55,010 nucleotides of DNA from CACIIZ01 sp045565285. GTDB taxonomy: Bacteria; Pseudomonadota; Alphaproteobacteria; Rhodobacterales; Rhodobacteraceae. The stretch covers positions 1 to 55,010 of the forward strand of contig JBJLFR010000005.1 in NCBI GenBank assembly GCA_045565285.1, given 5' to 3'. A model generated the notes under the pieces. The model ran no database searches. It was not told where the DNA came from and was given only the letters and a program-made list of their open reading frames with translations. Positions 44,519-52,419 of the stretch are shown here, piece by piece; the first letter of the stretch is position 1, and each line of letters begins with the position of its first letter. The position numbers and the translations under genes were made by a program.

Positions 44519-46459
44519 TTAATCTGGAACTTTGCAATCTAGTACTAAATCGTTCATCTCTTTAAATAAGTCTACTGTTGATGTGTTATTAGATCCTAAT
44601 TTTCTTACAGTCACGGTTTTGTTCTCAACCTCACGTAATCCTACCGCAAAAATTCTAGGAATTTTTTTTAATGAATGTTCTCTTATTTTATAATTTATTT
44701 TTTCATTTCTTATATCTAGTTTTGCTCTAACTTTTTTTGAAATTAAATCTTCATATATCTCTTTTGCATAATTATTAGCTCCTGAAACTACCGAAGCTAT
44801 CACCACTTGTATCGGAGTTAACCAAAGTGGTAGATTACCGGAATTTTCTTCTATCAAAATTCCTATGAAACGTTCAAATGATCCAAGAATTGCTCTATGT
44901 AACATTACAACATTTTTTTTATTACCATCCATGGCTATATAATTTGCATTTAGTCTGTCAGGTAACACAAAATCAACTTGTAAGGTTCCACACTGCCAAT
45001 CTCTACCTATAGCATCTGTTAGTACAAACTCTAATTTTGGGCCATAAAAAGCACCTTCTCCTGGATTTAATTCAAATAATGACCCAGCAGCTTTAGTAGC
45101 ATTTTTTAGAGCTTCTTCAGCTTTGAACCAGATTTCGTCAGATCCCGCTCTTTTCTCTGGTCTATCTGAAAATTTAATTTTATAGTCTTTAAAGCCAAGA
45201 TCTTTATAAATTTTTGATAGTAATTCAATGAAATTTTTAGTTTCTATTTCAATTTGTTCTTCTGTACAGAAAATATGTGCATCATCTTGTACAAAGCCTC
45301 TAACTCGCATAATTCCATGCATAGCCCCAGACGGTTCGTATCTATGGCATGAACCAAACTCCGCCATTCTATATGGTAAATCCCTATATGATTTAACACC
45401 TTGGTTGTAAATTTGAATGTGGCAAGGACAATTCATCGGTTTAAGGGCATTAATTTTTTTCTCTTTTGCTCCTTCTTCATCTACTTCAACTATAAACATA
45501 TGTTCTTGAAATTTATCCCAATGACCAGAGTCTTCCCATAATTTCCTACCTACTACTTGTGGAGTTTTAACTTCTGAATATCCTCCTTTCTCTAATTCTT
45601 TTTGCATATAACTTTGAAGAATTTGATAAATTCGCCAACCATTTGGATGCCAGAAAACCATTCCAGGTGCTTCTTCCTGCATATGAAAAAGTTCCATTTC
45701 TTTCCCAATTTTTCTATGGTCTCTTTTTTTTGCTTCTTCTAAGAAAATAAGATATTTTTTTAATTCTTCCTTGTTTCTAAAAGCAACACCGTAAATTCGT
45801 TGCAACATTTTATTGCTACTGTCACCTTTCCAATAAGCTCCAGCTATGTTCATGAGTTTAAAACAATCTCCTGGCACTTGACCAGTATTTGCTAGATGAG
45901 GGCCTCTGCAAAGATCTTGCCAATGACCATGCCAATACATTGAGATCTGCTCATTTTTAGGAATATCTTTTACAAGTTGAACTTTATAAGGTTCATTTTT
46001 CTTTGAATAATAATCTATTGCTTTTGCTCTATCCCAAACTTCAGTCTTAACGGGATCTTTCAAATTAATTATCTCCCGCATTTTTTTTTCAATTATCAAC
46101 AAGTCTTCTGGGGTAAATGGCGCATCTCTATCAAAATCATAAAACCAACCATTCTCAATGACTGGTCCGATTGTTACTTTTGTTTCAGGCCATATTTCTT
46201 GTACTGCTCTAGCCATTATATGTGCACAGTCATGCCTTATGAGTTCTAAAGCTACTTTTTCATTTTTTACTGTGAATAGTTCAAATTTACAATTTAAATT
46301 AATTCCTTTTGAAAGATCAGTTAGTAACCCATCAATTGAACAAGCAAGAGCGGACTTTTTTAAAGAATTTGAAATACTTTCAGCTACTTGAATGCCAGTT
46401 ATCCCTTTCTCAAATTTTCTAATTGATCCATCAGGAAATTCTATTGAGACTTCATTCAT
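44519..46459 (-). CDS. thrS: Threonyl-tRNA synthetase
   Basis: About 646 residues with all domains. An N-terminal TGS domain (EVSIEFPDGSIRKFEKGITGIQVAES) is followed by the editing domain with RHDCAHIMARAVQEIWPETKVTIGPVIENGWFYDFD (HxxxH) and the class II core with KPMNCPCHIQIYNQG near residue 340 (zinc cysteine). Also present are the motif 2-like YRMAEFGSCHRYEPSGAMHGIMRVRGFVQDDAHIF, motif 3 MLHRAILGSFERFIGIL, and the C-terminal anticodon-binding domain (LWLTPIQVVIASV). It charges tRNA-Thr; a tRNA-Thr gene lies 2.3 kb away. The ATG at 46459 is preferred to a TTG two codons earlier. The thrS-infC order is the conserved bacterial arrangement, but rpmI and rplT do not follow. Confidence 0.96.
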   Translation of the reverse strand: MNEVSIEFPDGSIRKFEKGITGIQVAESISNSLKKSALACSIDGLLTDLSKGINLNCKFELFTVKNEKVALELIRHDCAHIMARAVQEIWPETKVTIGPVIENGWFYDFDRDAPFTPEDLLIIEKKMREIINLKDPVKTEVWDRAKAIDYYSKKNEPYKVQLVKDIPKNEQISMYWHGHWQDLCRGPHLANTGQVPGDCFKLMNIAGAYWKGDSSNKMLQRIYGVAFRNKEELKKYLIFLEEAKKRDHRKIGKEMELFHMQEEAPGMVFWHPNGWRIYQILQSYMQKELEKGGYSEVKTPQVVGRKLWEDSGHWDKFQEHMFIVEVDEEGAKEKKINALKPMNCPCHIQIYNQGVKSYRDLPYRMAEFGSCHRYEPSGAMHGIMRVRGFVQDDAHIFCTEEQIEIETKNFIELLSKIYKDLGFKDYKIKFSDRPEKRAGSDEIWFKAEEALKNATKAAGSLFELNPGEGAFYGPKLEFVLTDAIGRDWQCGTLQVDFVLPDRLNANYIAMDGNKKNVVMLHRAILGSFERFIGILIEENSGNLPLWLTPIQVVIASVVSGANNYAKEIYEDLISKKVRAKLDIRNEKINYKIREHSLKKIPRIFAVGLREVENKTVTVRKLGSNNTSTVDLFKEMNDLVLDCKVPD

Positions 46460-46634
46460 TTTCAAAAAATAAACCTTTTTTATTTCATTAATACCACTTA
46501 TTGTTGGTAGACACTATTTTGTCAAAGATTATTTTTAATCTTGATATCAAATTCTATTTACTTTTTAGTGTTTTTAGAAAATAATTATTTTTTAAAATTA
46601 TTAAAGTTAATGTTGATCAAATAAGAGTATCAAT

Positions 46635-47402
46635 TTGGACAAAATAAATTTGAAATTTCATATAAATGATCAAAATAAAAAGATTGCCTACAAAAAATTT
46701 GAAGGTAAATCAGCCAATAGTCCTGGAGTAATTTTTTTAGGAGGATTAGCTTCTGATATGGAAGGAACTAAAGCAAATTACTTAGAAAAATGGTGCCAAT
46801 TACAAAATAATTCTTTTATTAAATTTGATTATTCTGGGCATGGAAAATCAGATGGAATTTTCACAGATGGATCCATTTTATCATGGGCTGAAGATGCTCT
46901 TTCAGTTTTAGATAATTTAACAAATGGCAAACAAATCTTAATTGGTTCCTCAATGGGGGCATGGATTGCTATACTTCTAGCAAAAAATAGACCAAATAAA
47001 ATACACGCTATGATTGGAATTGCAGCCGCTCCAGATTTTACAGAAGATTTAATGTGGAATAACTTTAATGATGATGAAAAACAAAAAATTTTAGAAGATG
47101 GTATTCTTTTGCAAGAATCTCAATATTCAGAAGAACCTTACAAGATTTCAAAGAATTTAATATTTAATTCTAAAAATTGTCTAGTTTTACGTGAAAAACT
47201 TATTTTAGGATTTCCAGTAAGAATCCTGCAAGGTACAGCTGATAACGATGTCCCAATAGATACAGCATTAAGATTAATAAATCATATTGATTGTAATGAT
47301 GCTAAACTAGAAATCGTTAAAGGAGCTGATCATTCGTTTTCTTCAGATAAATGTTTGAAATTAATAGCTAATAATTTGAAAGAGCTTCTAGAACTAGAAT
47401 AA
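46635..47402 (+). CDS. Alpha/beta hydrolase (ABHD10-like esterase/thioesterase)
   Basis: A 255-residue cytoplasmic alpha/beta hydrolase. Visible elements are the oxyanion region GVIFLGGLASDMEGTKANYL, FDYSGHGKSDGIF, the nucleophile elbow IGSSMGAWIAILLA (Ser in GxSxG), the acid in GTADNDVPIDTALRL and the histidine in KGADHSFSSDKCL. The pattern resembles the mitochondrial ABHD10 group and its alphaproteobacterial relatives, which cleave acyl esters or thioesters. The only plausible start is a TTG at 46635 with 'aagag' upstream. It is divergent from thrS and is followed seven bases later by a second hydrolase gene. Confidence 0.85.
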   Translation: MDKINLKFHINDQNKKIAYKKFEGKSANSPGVIFLGGLASDMEGTKANYLEKWCQLQNNSFIKFDYSGHGKSDGIFTDGSILSWAEDALSVLDNLTNGKQILIGSSMGAWIAILLAKNRPNKIHAMIGIAAAPDFTEDLMWNNFNDDEKQKILEDGILLQESQYSEEPYKISKNLIFNSKNCLVLREKLILGFPVRILQGTADNDVPIDTALRLINHIDCNDAKLEIVKGADHSFSSDKCLKLIANNLKELLELE

Positions 47403-47409
47403 ATTAAGC

Positions 47410-48381
47410 ATGTTTTTTTTGTTAGTATTGTTTTTTGTATTTTTATTATTTTTTTTACTTACAAAAAAAAATATAACTTTTGATAATTGTTTTAAAAAAG
47501 GTGTGATTGGTAATGATGTAGAAAAGTACATAAATCTATCTGAATCTAATAATAAAAATATTCTTCCATGGGCAAAAAAAAGAATTTTTTGGTATAATAG
47601 TAAATCAAAAACCAAAACAAGAATTGCTATAATTTATATTCATGGTTTCTCAGCAAGTATGGGGGAAATAAGGCCAGTTCCTGACATATTAGCAAAAAAT
47701 CTTAAAGCAAACCTTTTTTTTACTAGGTTATCTGGACATGGTTTATACGATAAATATTCTTTAAAAGACGTAGATGGAAAAAATTGGTATAATGATATTC
47801 AAGAAGCATTTGAAATAGGTAATAAAATTGGGGAAAAGATTCTTGTAGTTGCCACATCATTTGGTTGTACATTAGTGACTGAGTATTTATCAAAAACGGA
47901 CAAAAATAATTCTGTTTTAGGCAGTGTTTTTATATCTCCTTGTTTTGGTATATCAGACTGGCGACTATTTTTTGGTAAATATATTTGGTCCAAATCTCTG
48001 TTTAAGTTATTTTTTGGCGACCAAAGAGTAATAAGTAATAGAAATCCTGAAGAAAAAAAATGGTGGTGTAATACTTATCCGGTAGAATCAATAGTTAATT
48101 TAGTAATAAGTGTAGAAAAAATTTGGAAATCCGACTTTAGAAAAATTTCTTCCCCAGCTTTATTTATATATAGCCCAAAAGATAAATGGATTAGTATTTC
48201 TAGATTAAAAAAGGCCACAAAAATATGGGGTAATGATGTTAGTTTAGTGGCCTTAGATATAAAATCAAATGTGGATAATGGAAATTTTCATGTCATATTA
48301 GGTAATTTAAAAGCTCCAAGTGAGACTAATTTAGGTCTAGAAATTATAAACAGTTGGCTGATTAATTTATTAAAATCATGA
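47410..48381 (+). CDS. Membrane-anchored alpha/beta hydrolase
   Basis: A 323-residue protein that begins with a single hydrophobic anchor (MFFLLVLFFVFLLFFLLTKKN). A hydrolase domain follows: AIIYIHGFSASMGEIRPVPDILAKNL, TRLSGHGLYDKY, the nucleophile region VVATSFGCTLVTEYL (Ser with the first glycine of GxSxG replaced by alanine), the acid in YSPKDKWISISRL and the histidine in NGNFHVILG. The HGFSAS loop and size are like carboxylesterases and monoacylglycerol lipases. The domain probably faces the periplasm or lies on the membrane. It is co-oriented with the upstream hydrolase and its stop overlaps the convergent small membrane gene by six bases. Confidence 0.82.
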   Translation: MFFLLVLFFVFLLFFLLTKKNITFDNCFKKGVIGNDVEKYINLSESNNKNILPWAKKRIFWYNSKSKTKTRIAIIYIHGFSASMGEIRPVPDILAKNLKANLFFTRLSGHGLYDKYSLKDVDGKNWYNDIQEAFEIGNKIGEKILVVATSFGCTLVTEYLSKTDKNNSVLGSVFISPCFGISDWRLFFGKYIWSKSLFKLFFGDQRVISNRNPEEKKWWCNTYPVESIVNLVISVEKIWKSDFRKISSPALFIYSPKDKWISISRLKKATKIWGNDVSLVALDIKSNVDNGNFHVILGNLKAPSETNLGLEIINSWLINLLKS

Positions 48382-48606
48382 TAAAAAAAATATTAAAAAT
48401 AAGATCATTATTCCAATAAATGATAAAAATAGTCCAGCCAAGTTTATGGGTACTAATTTTTCAAAATTCAAATCATTTTTGGAGATTGATTTTTGATGAT
48501 TTTTAATTATTTGCCGCATTTTAATGGCATTAATAATTACAAAAAAAATAAGAAATAGACCTAAAAAAATAAAAACAAGTCCAATTAATAATAAAAAGCT
48601 TTTCAT
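48376..48606 (-). CDS. Small two-helix membrane protein, unknown function
   Basis: 76 residues with two hydrophobic helices (about 3-27 and 54-75) joined by a short basic loop (KMRQIIKNHQKSISKNDLNFEKL). 'gagat' lies before the ATG. Its 3' end overlaps the convergent hydrolase gene around a TCATGA palindrome. I do not recognise the family. The clean two-helix design and tight fit between genes make it a plausible real gene, but composition bias in AT-rich DNA also favours hydrophobic chance frames. Confidence 0.55.
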   Translation of the reverse strand: MKSFLLLIGLVFIFLGLFLIFFVIINAIKMRQIIKNHQKSISKNDLNFEKLVPINLAGLFLSFIGIMILFLIFFLS

Positions 48607-48795
48607 TTCGTTAACTATCTCGAATATTTATAAAACAATTTTTAAATATCCCCACTATTTTTTTAAAATATGCAAAAAATGCTTCTATTTCTTAAGATAA
48701 ATTTTGATCAAGAATTTAATTCTTATTATTTATTATTGTATATTTATTAAAATTTACTTGCAATCTTCTATTGTAAAATTTATGCACAATATAGT

Positions 48796-48871
48796 GCCTC
48801 TATAGCTCAGCTGGTAGAGCAACTGATTTGTAATCAGTGGGTCGGGAGTTCGAGTCTCTCTGGAGGCACCA
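48796..48871 (+). tRNA. tRNA-Thr (anticodon TGT)
   Basis: A 76-base cloverleaf. The acceptor gcctcta pairs with tggaggc (one T-G), the D-arm stem is gctc/gagc, and the anticodon stem actga/tcagt surrounds tttgtaa (anticodon TGT). The T-arm is gggag-ttcgagt-ctctc, with discriminator A and an encoded CCA. It reads ACA and, with wobble, other Thr codons. Sequence composition changes sharply right after it. Confidence 0.96.
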
Positions 48872-48918
48872 GATAAATCAATGACTTAGCAGATATGTTG
48901 ATACTATTGTGATCGTTT

Positions 48919-48940
48919 TGGGTTACAAATGGGTTACAAA
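48919..48940 (+). repeat. Two tandem 11-base repeats (tgggttacaaa)
   Basis: The 11-mer occurs twice head to tail starting 48 bases after the tRNA 3' end, with no intervening base. Position and size are compatible with arm-type binding sites of a tyrosine integrase, though no integrase gene is in view. Confidence 0.6.
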
Positions 48941-49231
48941 ACACCGCTGTTTGACCCTCAATCTACCCTTATTTCGTGCTCATATAAGCCTTGGAACTCA
49001 CATGTCATTTTGACTGGTAGTCCTGTTTCGTTCCATATCAATGGAGAAGCACTTGTTGTGGAGATCTTGTGGTTGTCCAAGAGCAGGGGTTACTGAGCCG
49101 GATAGGGAATGGATGATAGGCTCAAAGGTGAAGGGGCACCCCCTGAATACGGAGGGCGGGTCTTGGACCTTGGACCTTTAGGGTTGGTTCGGTAGATTCA
49201 TTTGGGGGGAGTTTTGATTAATGGCTTCTTT

Positions 49232-49432
49232 TTAAAAGTTACCTGGTGCACATTGAAGGCACCTAAGTCCTCTACTTCGCCACATATTTACGACACTCGC
49301 TCTGTCATCAAAAACAATAATAGGTTTAAAACCGTCAATAATCATTTGATCATAAAGGTCTGACTTCACTTCAGGATCGGGTCGAAAATAATTAAAGAAC
49401 GACCCCACAGCTGGGTTACATTCCGTCTTTCT
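49232..49432 (-). pseudogene. Truncated T4 PseT-like polynucleotide 3'-phosphatase (HAD) C-terminus
   Basis: On the minus strand 66 codons are open, from just after a TAG (49435-49433) to a TAA (49234-49232). They read ...RPDPEVKSDLYDQMI, then PIIVFDDRASVVNMWRSRG and LRCLQCAPGNF. The DDR-x2-VV-x-MWR-x-G-x-x-C-x-Q-x-A-x-G-x-F ending matches the C-terminal end of the HAD phosphatase domain of phage T4 polynucleotide kinase/phosphatase, including the DD metal-binding pair. The upstream part with the nucleophile DxDGT is missing and there is no start codon in a sensible place, so this is a 5'-truncated remnant. It suggests phage ancestry for the segment. Confidence 0.65.
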
Positions 49433-49562
49433 CTACTTTTAATGAATATCGACTGTCTCGTCGTCCCTAAATAAATCGTCCATGGTTGCTTTTGATGGAC
49501 TTAGATTTAGTGTTCGAACCTGATAAAAGTGGTATGTATAGTTAGTATAGTGCTTATTTGTA

Positions 49563-49600
49563 TGCACTTTGAGCACTCACGAGCACCTATTAGCACCCTA
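49563..49600. repeat. Phased short repeats containing agcac
   Basis: gagcactcac, gagcacctat and tagcacccta follow one another at exactly 10-base spacing (49571-49600), with a further tgcac at 49563. Helically phased short repeats next to an inverted repeat suggest a protein-binding array; no protein can be named. Confidence 0.5.
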
Positions 49601-49602
49601 CG

Positions 49603-49634
49603 TTAGTGACCAAAAAGTGATCCTGGGTCACTAA
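49603..49634. repeat. 9-bp perfect inverted repeat beyond the ugp operon end
   Basis: ttagtgacc (49603-49611) is mirrored by ggtcactaa (49626-49634) across 14 bases. It lies 26 bases beyond the stop of the TIM-barrel gene. On the minus strand no T-run follows, so a standard terminator is unlikely; a binding site or recombination site is possible. Confidence 0.55.
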
Positions 49635-49660
49635 TTACGACTTGAAATTGAGTTTCTAAT

Positions 49661-50482
49661 TTACTCAGCAAAACCGATAGATTTTAAATACTCATGTGAT
49701 TTATGAATATCACTTTTGTCTTTTAGCTCAAGAACTAAATGAGGTTTAGATCCAACAGATGATAAGGCATCAAAAACGGATTGCCAATTAATTTGCCCTA
49801 AGCCCAGCGACCAGTGCCTATCCGCATATCCATCAACATCTTGAAGATGAACATGCCTTAGCAAGTCACCTGCATCCTTAACATAAAAATCAACCGGCGG
49901 AGCACCTGAGGTGCAATGCGCGATGTGAGCGTGCCCGGTATCTACAGAAACCGCGATACATTTAGATCCAAAGCTCAGTGCTAATTCTTTGCGATGCTCA
50001 GGCCGAACATCCTGGATATTTTCCAGAACCATTAAAATACCATAGCGCTCCGCCACTTTAATTACCGGGTCAAGCACCGCCTTTATATACTCGATTTTAG
50101 AATTCTTATAATTTTTTTGGGCAAAAATATTTCGATTATACCAAGCGTCAAAAGGCGAGTGAATGACCATTTGAGTTGCTGCTAAATGATCAGCAGCCTC
50201 TAAAGCTTTTATCAATCTAGCTGATATAATCGCAATAATCTCAGAGTCCTTGTTATCTATATCTAATCCATGGAAAGGGCCGTGGATTCCTAACCTTCCC
50301 TCAAAACCCTTCAACAAGCTTTTTGCTAGAGATAACTTATCATCAAAATCATAACTCAGTCCGTTTGGCAGCGCAAAGTCCTGGATTTCAAGATCCCGCT
50401 GGGAATCAAACAGCCAATTTCGAAAATCAAGTATTTCTGAAATCAACAAACAGGCTCCGATCTTTAATGGTTTTTTCATCAT
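49661..50482 (-). CDS. Sugar phosphate isomerase/epimerase-like TIM-barrel protein
   Basis: A 273-residue AP-endonuclease-2-family TIM barrel. Candidate metal ligands lie in the usual strands: LGIHGPFHG, MVIHSPFDAWYN, MVLENIQD, VSVDTGHAHIAHC, LRHVHLQDVDGYADRHWSLGLGQINW and LVLELKD. The family includes xylose isomerase-like enzymes, 3-dehydroshikimate dehydratases and nucleases, so the reaction is not readable. It is the last gene of the leftward ugp operon, 32 bases after ugpC, in the place where some bacteria carry a glycerophosphodiester phosphodiesterase. A role in processing the imported substrate is inference. Confidence 0.82.
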   Translation of the reverse strand: MMKKPLKIGACLLISEILDFRNWLFDSQRDLEIQDFALPNGLSYDFDDKLSLAKSLLKGFEGRLGIHGPFHGLDIDNKDSEIIAIISARLIKALEAADHLAATQMVIHSPFDAWYNRNIFAQKNYKNSKIEYIKAVLDPVIKVAERYGILMVLENIQDVRPEHRKELALSFGSKCIAVSVDTGHAHIAHCTSGAPPVDFYVKDAGDLLRHVHLQDVDGYADRHWSLGLGQINWQSVFDALSSVGSKPHLVLELKDKSDIHKSHEYLKSIGFAE

Positions 50483-50514
50483 CTTTTATCCTGTGGGTTA
50501 AGCTTGATTAAAAT

Positions 50515-51570
50515 TTAATTTTCACCTAAACGTTCACCAGTTTTTCCATTAAAAAAATGTAGTTTGTTAGGGTTAACATCAACATGAAAGATTTCATTTA
50601 TCAGCGGCTTATTAACATCACTTAGCTTAACGCAAAATGTATTTCCCGCACCCTCTTGGCCATATATGTATCGATCTGAACCAAGCTCTTCGAGCAAATC
50701 ACCCGAAACCTTAATTTTACCATGATTACTTAATATACAATCTTCTGGCCGCACACCCATTATCGCAAACTCACAGTCTTCGCACTGCACAGGACACTGG
50801 AAATCTTCATAACTAAAAATACCGGCTTCGATACTCCCTTCTAGAAAGTTCATACTAGGAGTCCCAATAAAATCAGCTACAAATTTACTGCATGGATTGT
50901 TATATACTTGTAAGGGCGTTCCTATTTGCTCGATCTTTCCATTATTTATAACCACAAGACGATCTCCTAGGGTCATTGCCTCAACTTGATCGTGTGTTAC
51001 AAAAATGCTGGTTACCTTCATTTTTCGTTGCAGTTTCTTGATTTCAAGGCGAACTTGAAGTCTCAATTTCGCATCGAGGTTGGAAAGTGGTTCATCAAAC
51101 AAAAAAACTTTAGGATCTCGGGCAATTGCGCGGGCCATTGCAACACGTTGACGTTGACCGCCTGAAAGCTGACCAGGCTTTCGGTTCAGGTACTGCCCTA
51201 TGTCAAGAAGCTTCGAGACTTGATTAACGCGCTCCTCAATATCAACCTTGCCGATACCTCTGTTTTTCAAACCATAAGCAATATTTTTAAAAACATTCAT
51301 ATGTGGGTAAAGCGCATAGTTCTGAAACACCATCGCTATATCTCGCTCAGCTGGATCCACTTTCACAATCGAAGAGCCATCAAGAATGATATCGCCACCG
51401 CTCAGTTCTTCCAATCCAGCGATCATTCTAAGCAGTGATGATTTCCCACATCCGCTGGGACCCACAAATACAATTAGTTCTCCAGAACTCACGATTAGTG
51501 ACGCTTGATCCACAGCTTTTGTACCATCAGCGTAAATTTTTGTAACATCTGTCAATTCGAGCAAACTCAT
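50515..51570 (-). CDS. ugpC: Glycerol-3-phosphate-type ABC transporter ATP-binding protein
   Basis: 351 residues, MalK/UgpC family. It has Walker A GPSGCGKSS near residue 37, the Q-loop in MVFQNYALYPHMNVFKNIAYGL, signature LSGGQRQRVAMARAI, Walker B VFLFDEPLSNLDAKLRLQVR, the switch histidine in SIFVTHDQVEAMTLGDR, and a C-terminal TOBE/OB domain (FIGTPSMNFLEG, then IMGVRPEDCIL). It energises import through UgpA and UgpE. It starts directly after the ugpE stop with no spacer. The MalK-like regulatory domain is shorter than in E. coli MalK (371 residues). Confidence 0.92.
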   Translation of the reverse strand: MSLLELTDVTKIYADGTKAVDQASLIVSSGELIVFVGPSGCGKSSLLRMIAGLEELSGGDIILDGSSIVKVDPAERDIAMVFQNYALYPHMNVFKNIAYGLKNRGIGKVDIEERVNQVSKLLDIGQYLNRKPGQLSGGQRQRVAMARAIARDPKVFLFDEPLSNLDAKLRLQVRLEIKKLQRKMKVTSIFVTHDQVEAMTLGDRLVVINNGKIEQIGTPLQVYNNPCSKFVADFIGTPSMNFLEGSIEAGIFSYEDFQCPVQCEDCEFAIMGVRPEDCILSNHGKIKVSGDLLEELGSDRYIYGQEGAGNTFCVKLSDVNKPLINEIFHVDVNPNKLHFFNGKTGERLGEN

Positions 51571-52419
51571 TTACTTCTCCGTTTGGATTAAACCCTTCAC
51601 AAACCAACGCTGTAGGAAAATTACAATAACGACAGGTGGAATAATTGATAAAATGATATAAGCAAAGCGCTCAGCGACCCGTGGCAGATTTCCTCCTTCA
51701 TAACTTTCCATAAAGATGATTTTCATACCCATAACTACCGTCCAATATTTTTCGTCAGTAGTCATAATTAGAGGCCAAAGGTACTGACTATAGCCGTAGA
51801 CAAACATGAAGATAAACATTGCCGCTATCATAGTCTTTGACAGTGGCACCAGAAAATCGATGAAGAATCTCCAACTGTTAGCACCATCCATTTTTGCTGC
51901 CTCAAGGAGCTCATCTGGCACAGATTTATAAAACTGCCTAAAAAAGAAGGTCGCAGTCGCAGAGGCGATAAGAGGTAAAATAAGCCCGCCATATGTGTTA
52001 GTTAGATTTAGATCAGAAACAATTTGGTAACTAGGCATTATGCGTACTTCTAAAGGAACCAATAGGGTGATGAATATCATCCAAAACAAAAAGGCCGCAA
52101 ATTTAAACCGAAAGTAGACAATTGCGTAAGCTGACATAGAGGAGATTATTACTTTTAAAGTCGCAATTCCTAAGGCCATAATAAAACTATTAACGAACAT
52201 GCCTAGCGCCGTGATCTCTTGAGAGAAGCCACCTTTCCGATTAAGCACTTCGTTATAGTTTTGCCAAAATTGATCTCCAGGAATAAATTGAAGACCTTCA
52301 GTAACAATAAAAACGTTTGGGTGCGTTGAACTTGCATATGCAATCCATATCGGTACTACCATGACTAACGCGCCACTCAATAAAACGATATGTGCTATAA
52401 GTTGAGAAAACTGTTTCAT
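51571..52419 (-). CDS. ugpE: Glycerol-3-phosphate-type ABC transporter permease (UgpE-like)
   Basis: 282 residues with six predicted membrane segments, beginning LIAHIVLLSGALVMVVPIWIAYASSTHP and including the MalG-type EAA loop EAAKMDGANSWRFFIDFLVPLSKTMIAA that docks to the ATPase. The periplasmic segment FIPGDQFWQNYNEVLNRKGG is typical of UgpE. Its ATG overlaps the ugpA stop by one base (taATG), giving translational coupling, and ugpC follows without spacer. Confidence 0.92.
   Translation of the reverse strand: MKQFSQLIAHIVLLSGALVMVVPIWIAYASSTHPNVFIVTEGLQFIPGDQFWQNYNEVLNRKGGFSQEITALGMFVNSFIMALGIATLKVIISSMSAYAIVYFRFKFAAFLFWMIFITLLVPLEVRIMPSYQIVSDLNLTNTYGGLILPLIASATATFFFRQFYKSVPDELLEAAKMDGANSWRFFIDFLVPLSKTMIAAMFIFMFVYGYSQYLWPLIMTTDEKYWTVVMGMKIIFMESYEGGNLPRVAERFAYIILSIIPPVVIVIFLQRWFVKGLIQTEK

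Larger units (their letters stand above)
48872..49660. other. Gene-poor higher-GC segment between tRNA-Thr and the ugp operon
   Basis: 789 bp without an intact gene, with GC up to about 57% in some 60-base lines against about 25-32% left of the tRNA. It holds an 11-base tandem repeat, a frame of 55 codons at 48929-49096 with no recognisable product, doubled ttggacc near 49163-49177, a truncated phosphatase gene on the minus strand, phased 10-base repeats and a 9-bp inverted repeat. It has the look of a decayed element at a tRNA attachment site. Confidence 0.7.

Noticed and set aside
48929..49096. 55-residue frame downstream of tRNA-Thr (starts MGYKTPLFDPQ)
   Set aside because: It has no ribosome-binding site, starts within a tandem repeat and shows no recognisable domain; noted only as part of the gene-poor segment.
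49436..49580. Minus-strand frame of about 45 codons ending MDDLFRDDETVDIH
   Set aside because: Possible remnant coding end, but too short, no convincing start and no recognised family.
49603..49634. Inverted repeat considered as the ugp operon terminator
   Set aside because: No T-run follows on the minus strand and the loop is 14 bases, so it was kept only as an unexplained repeat.
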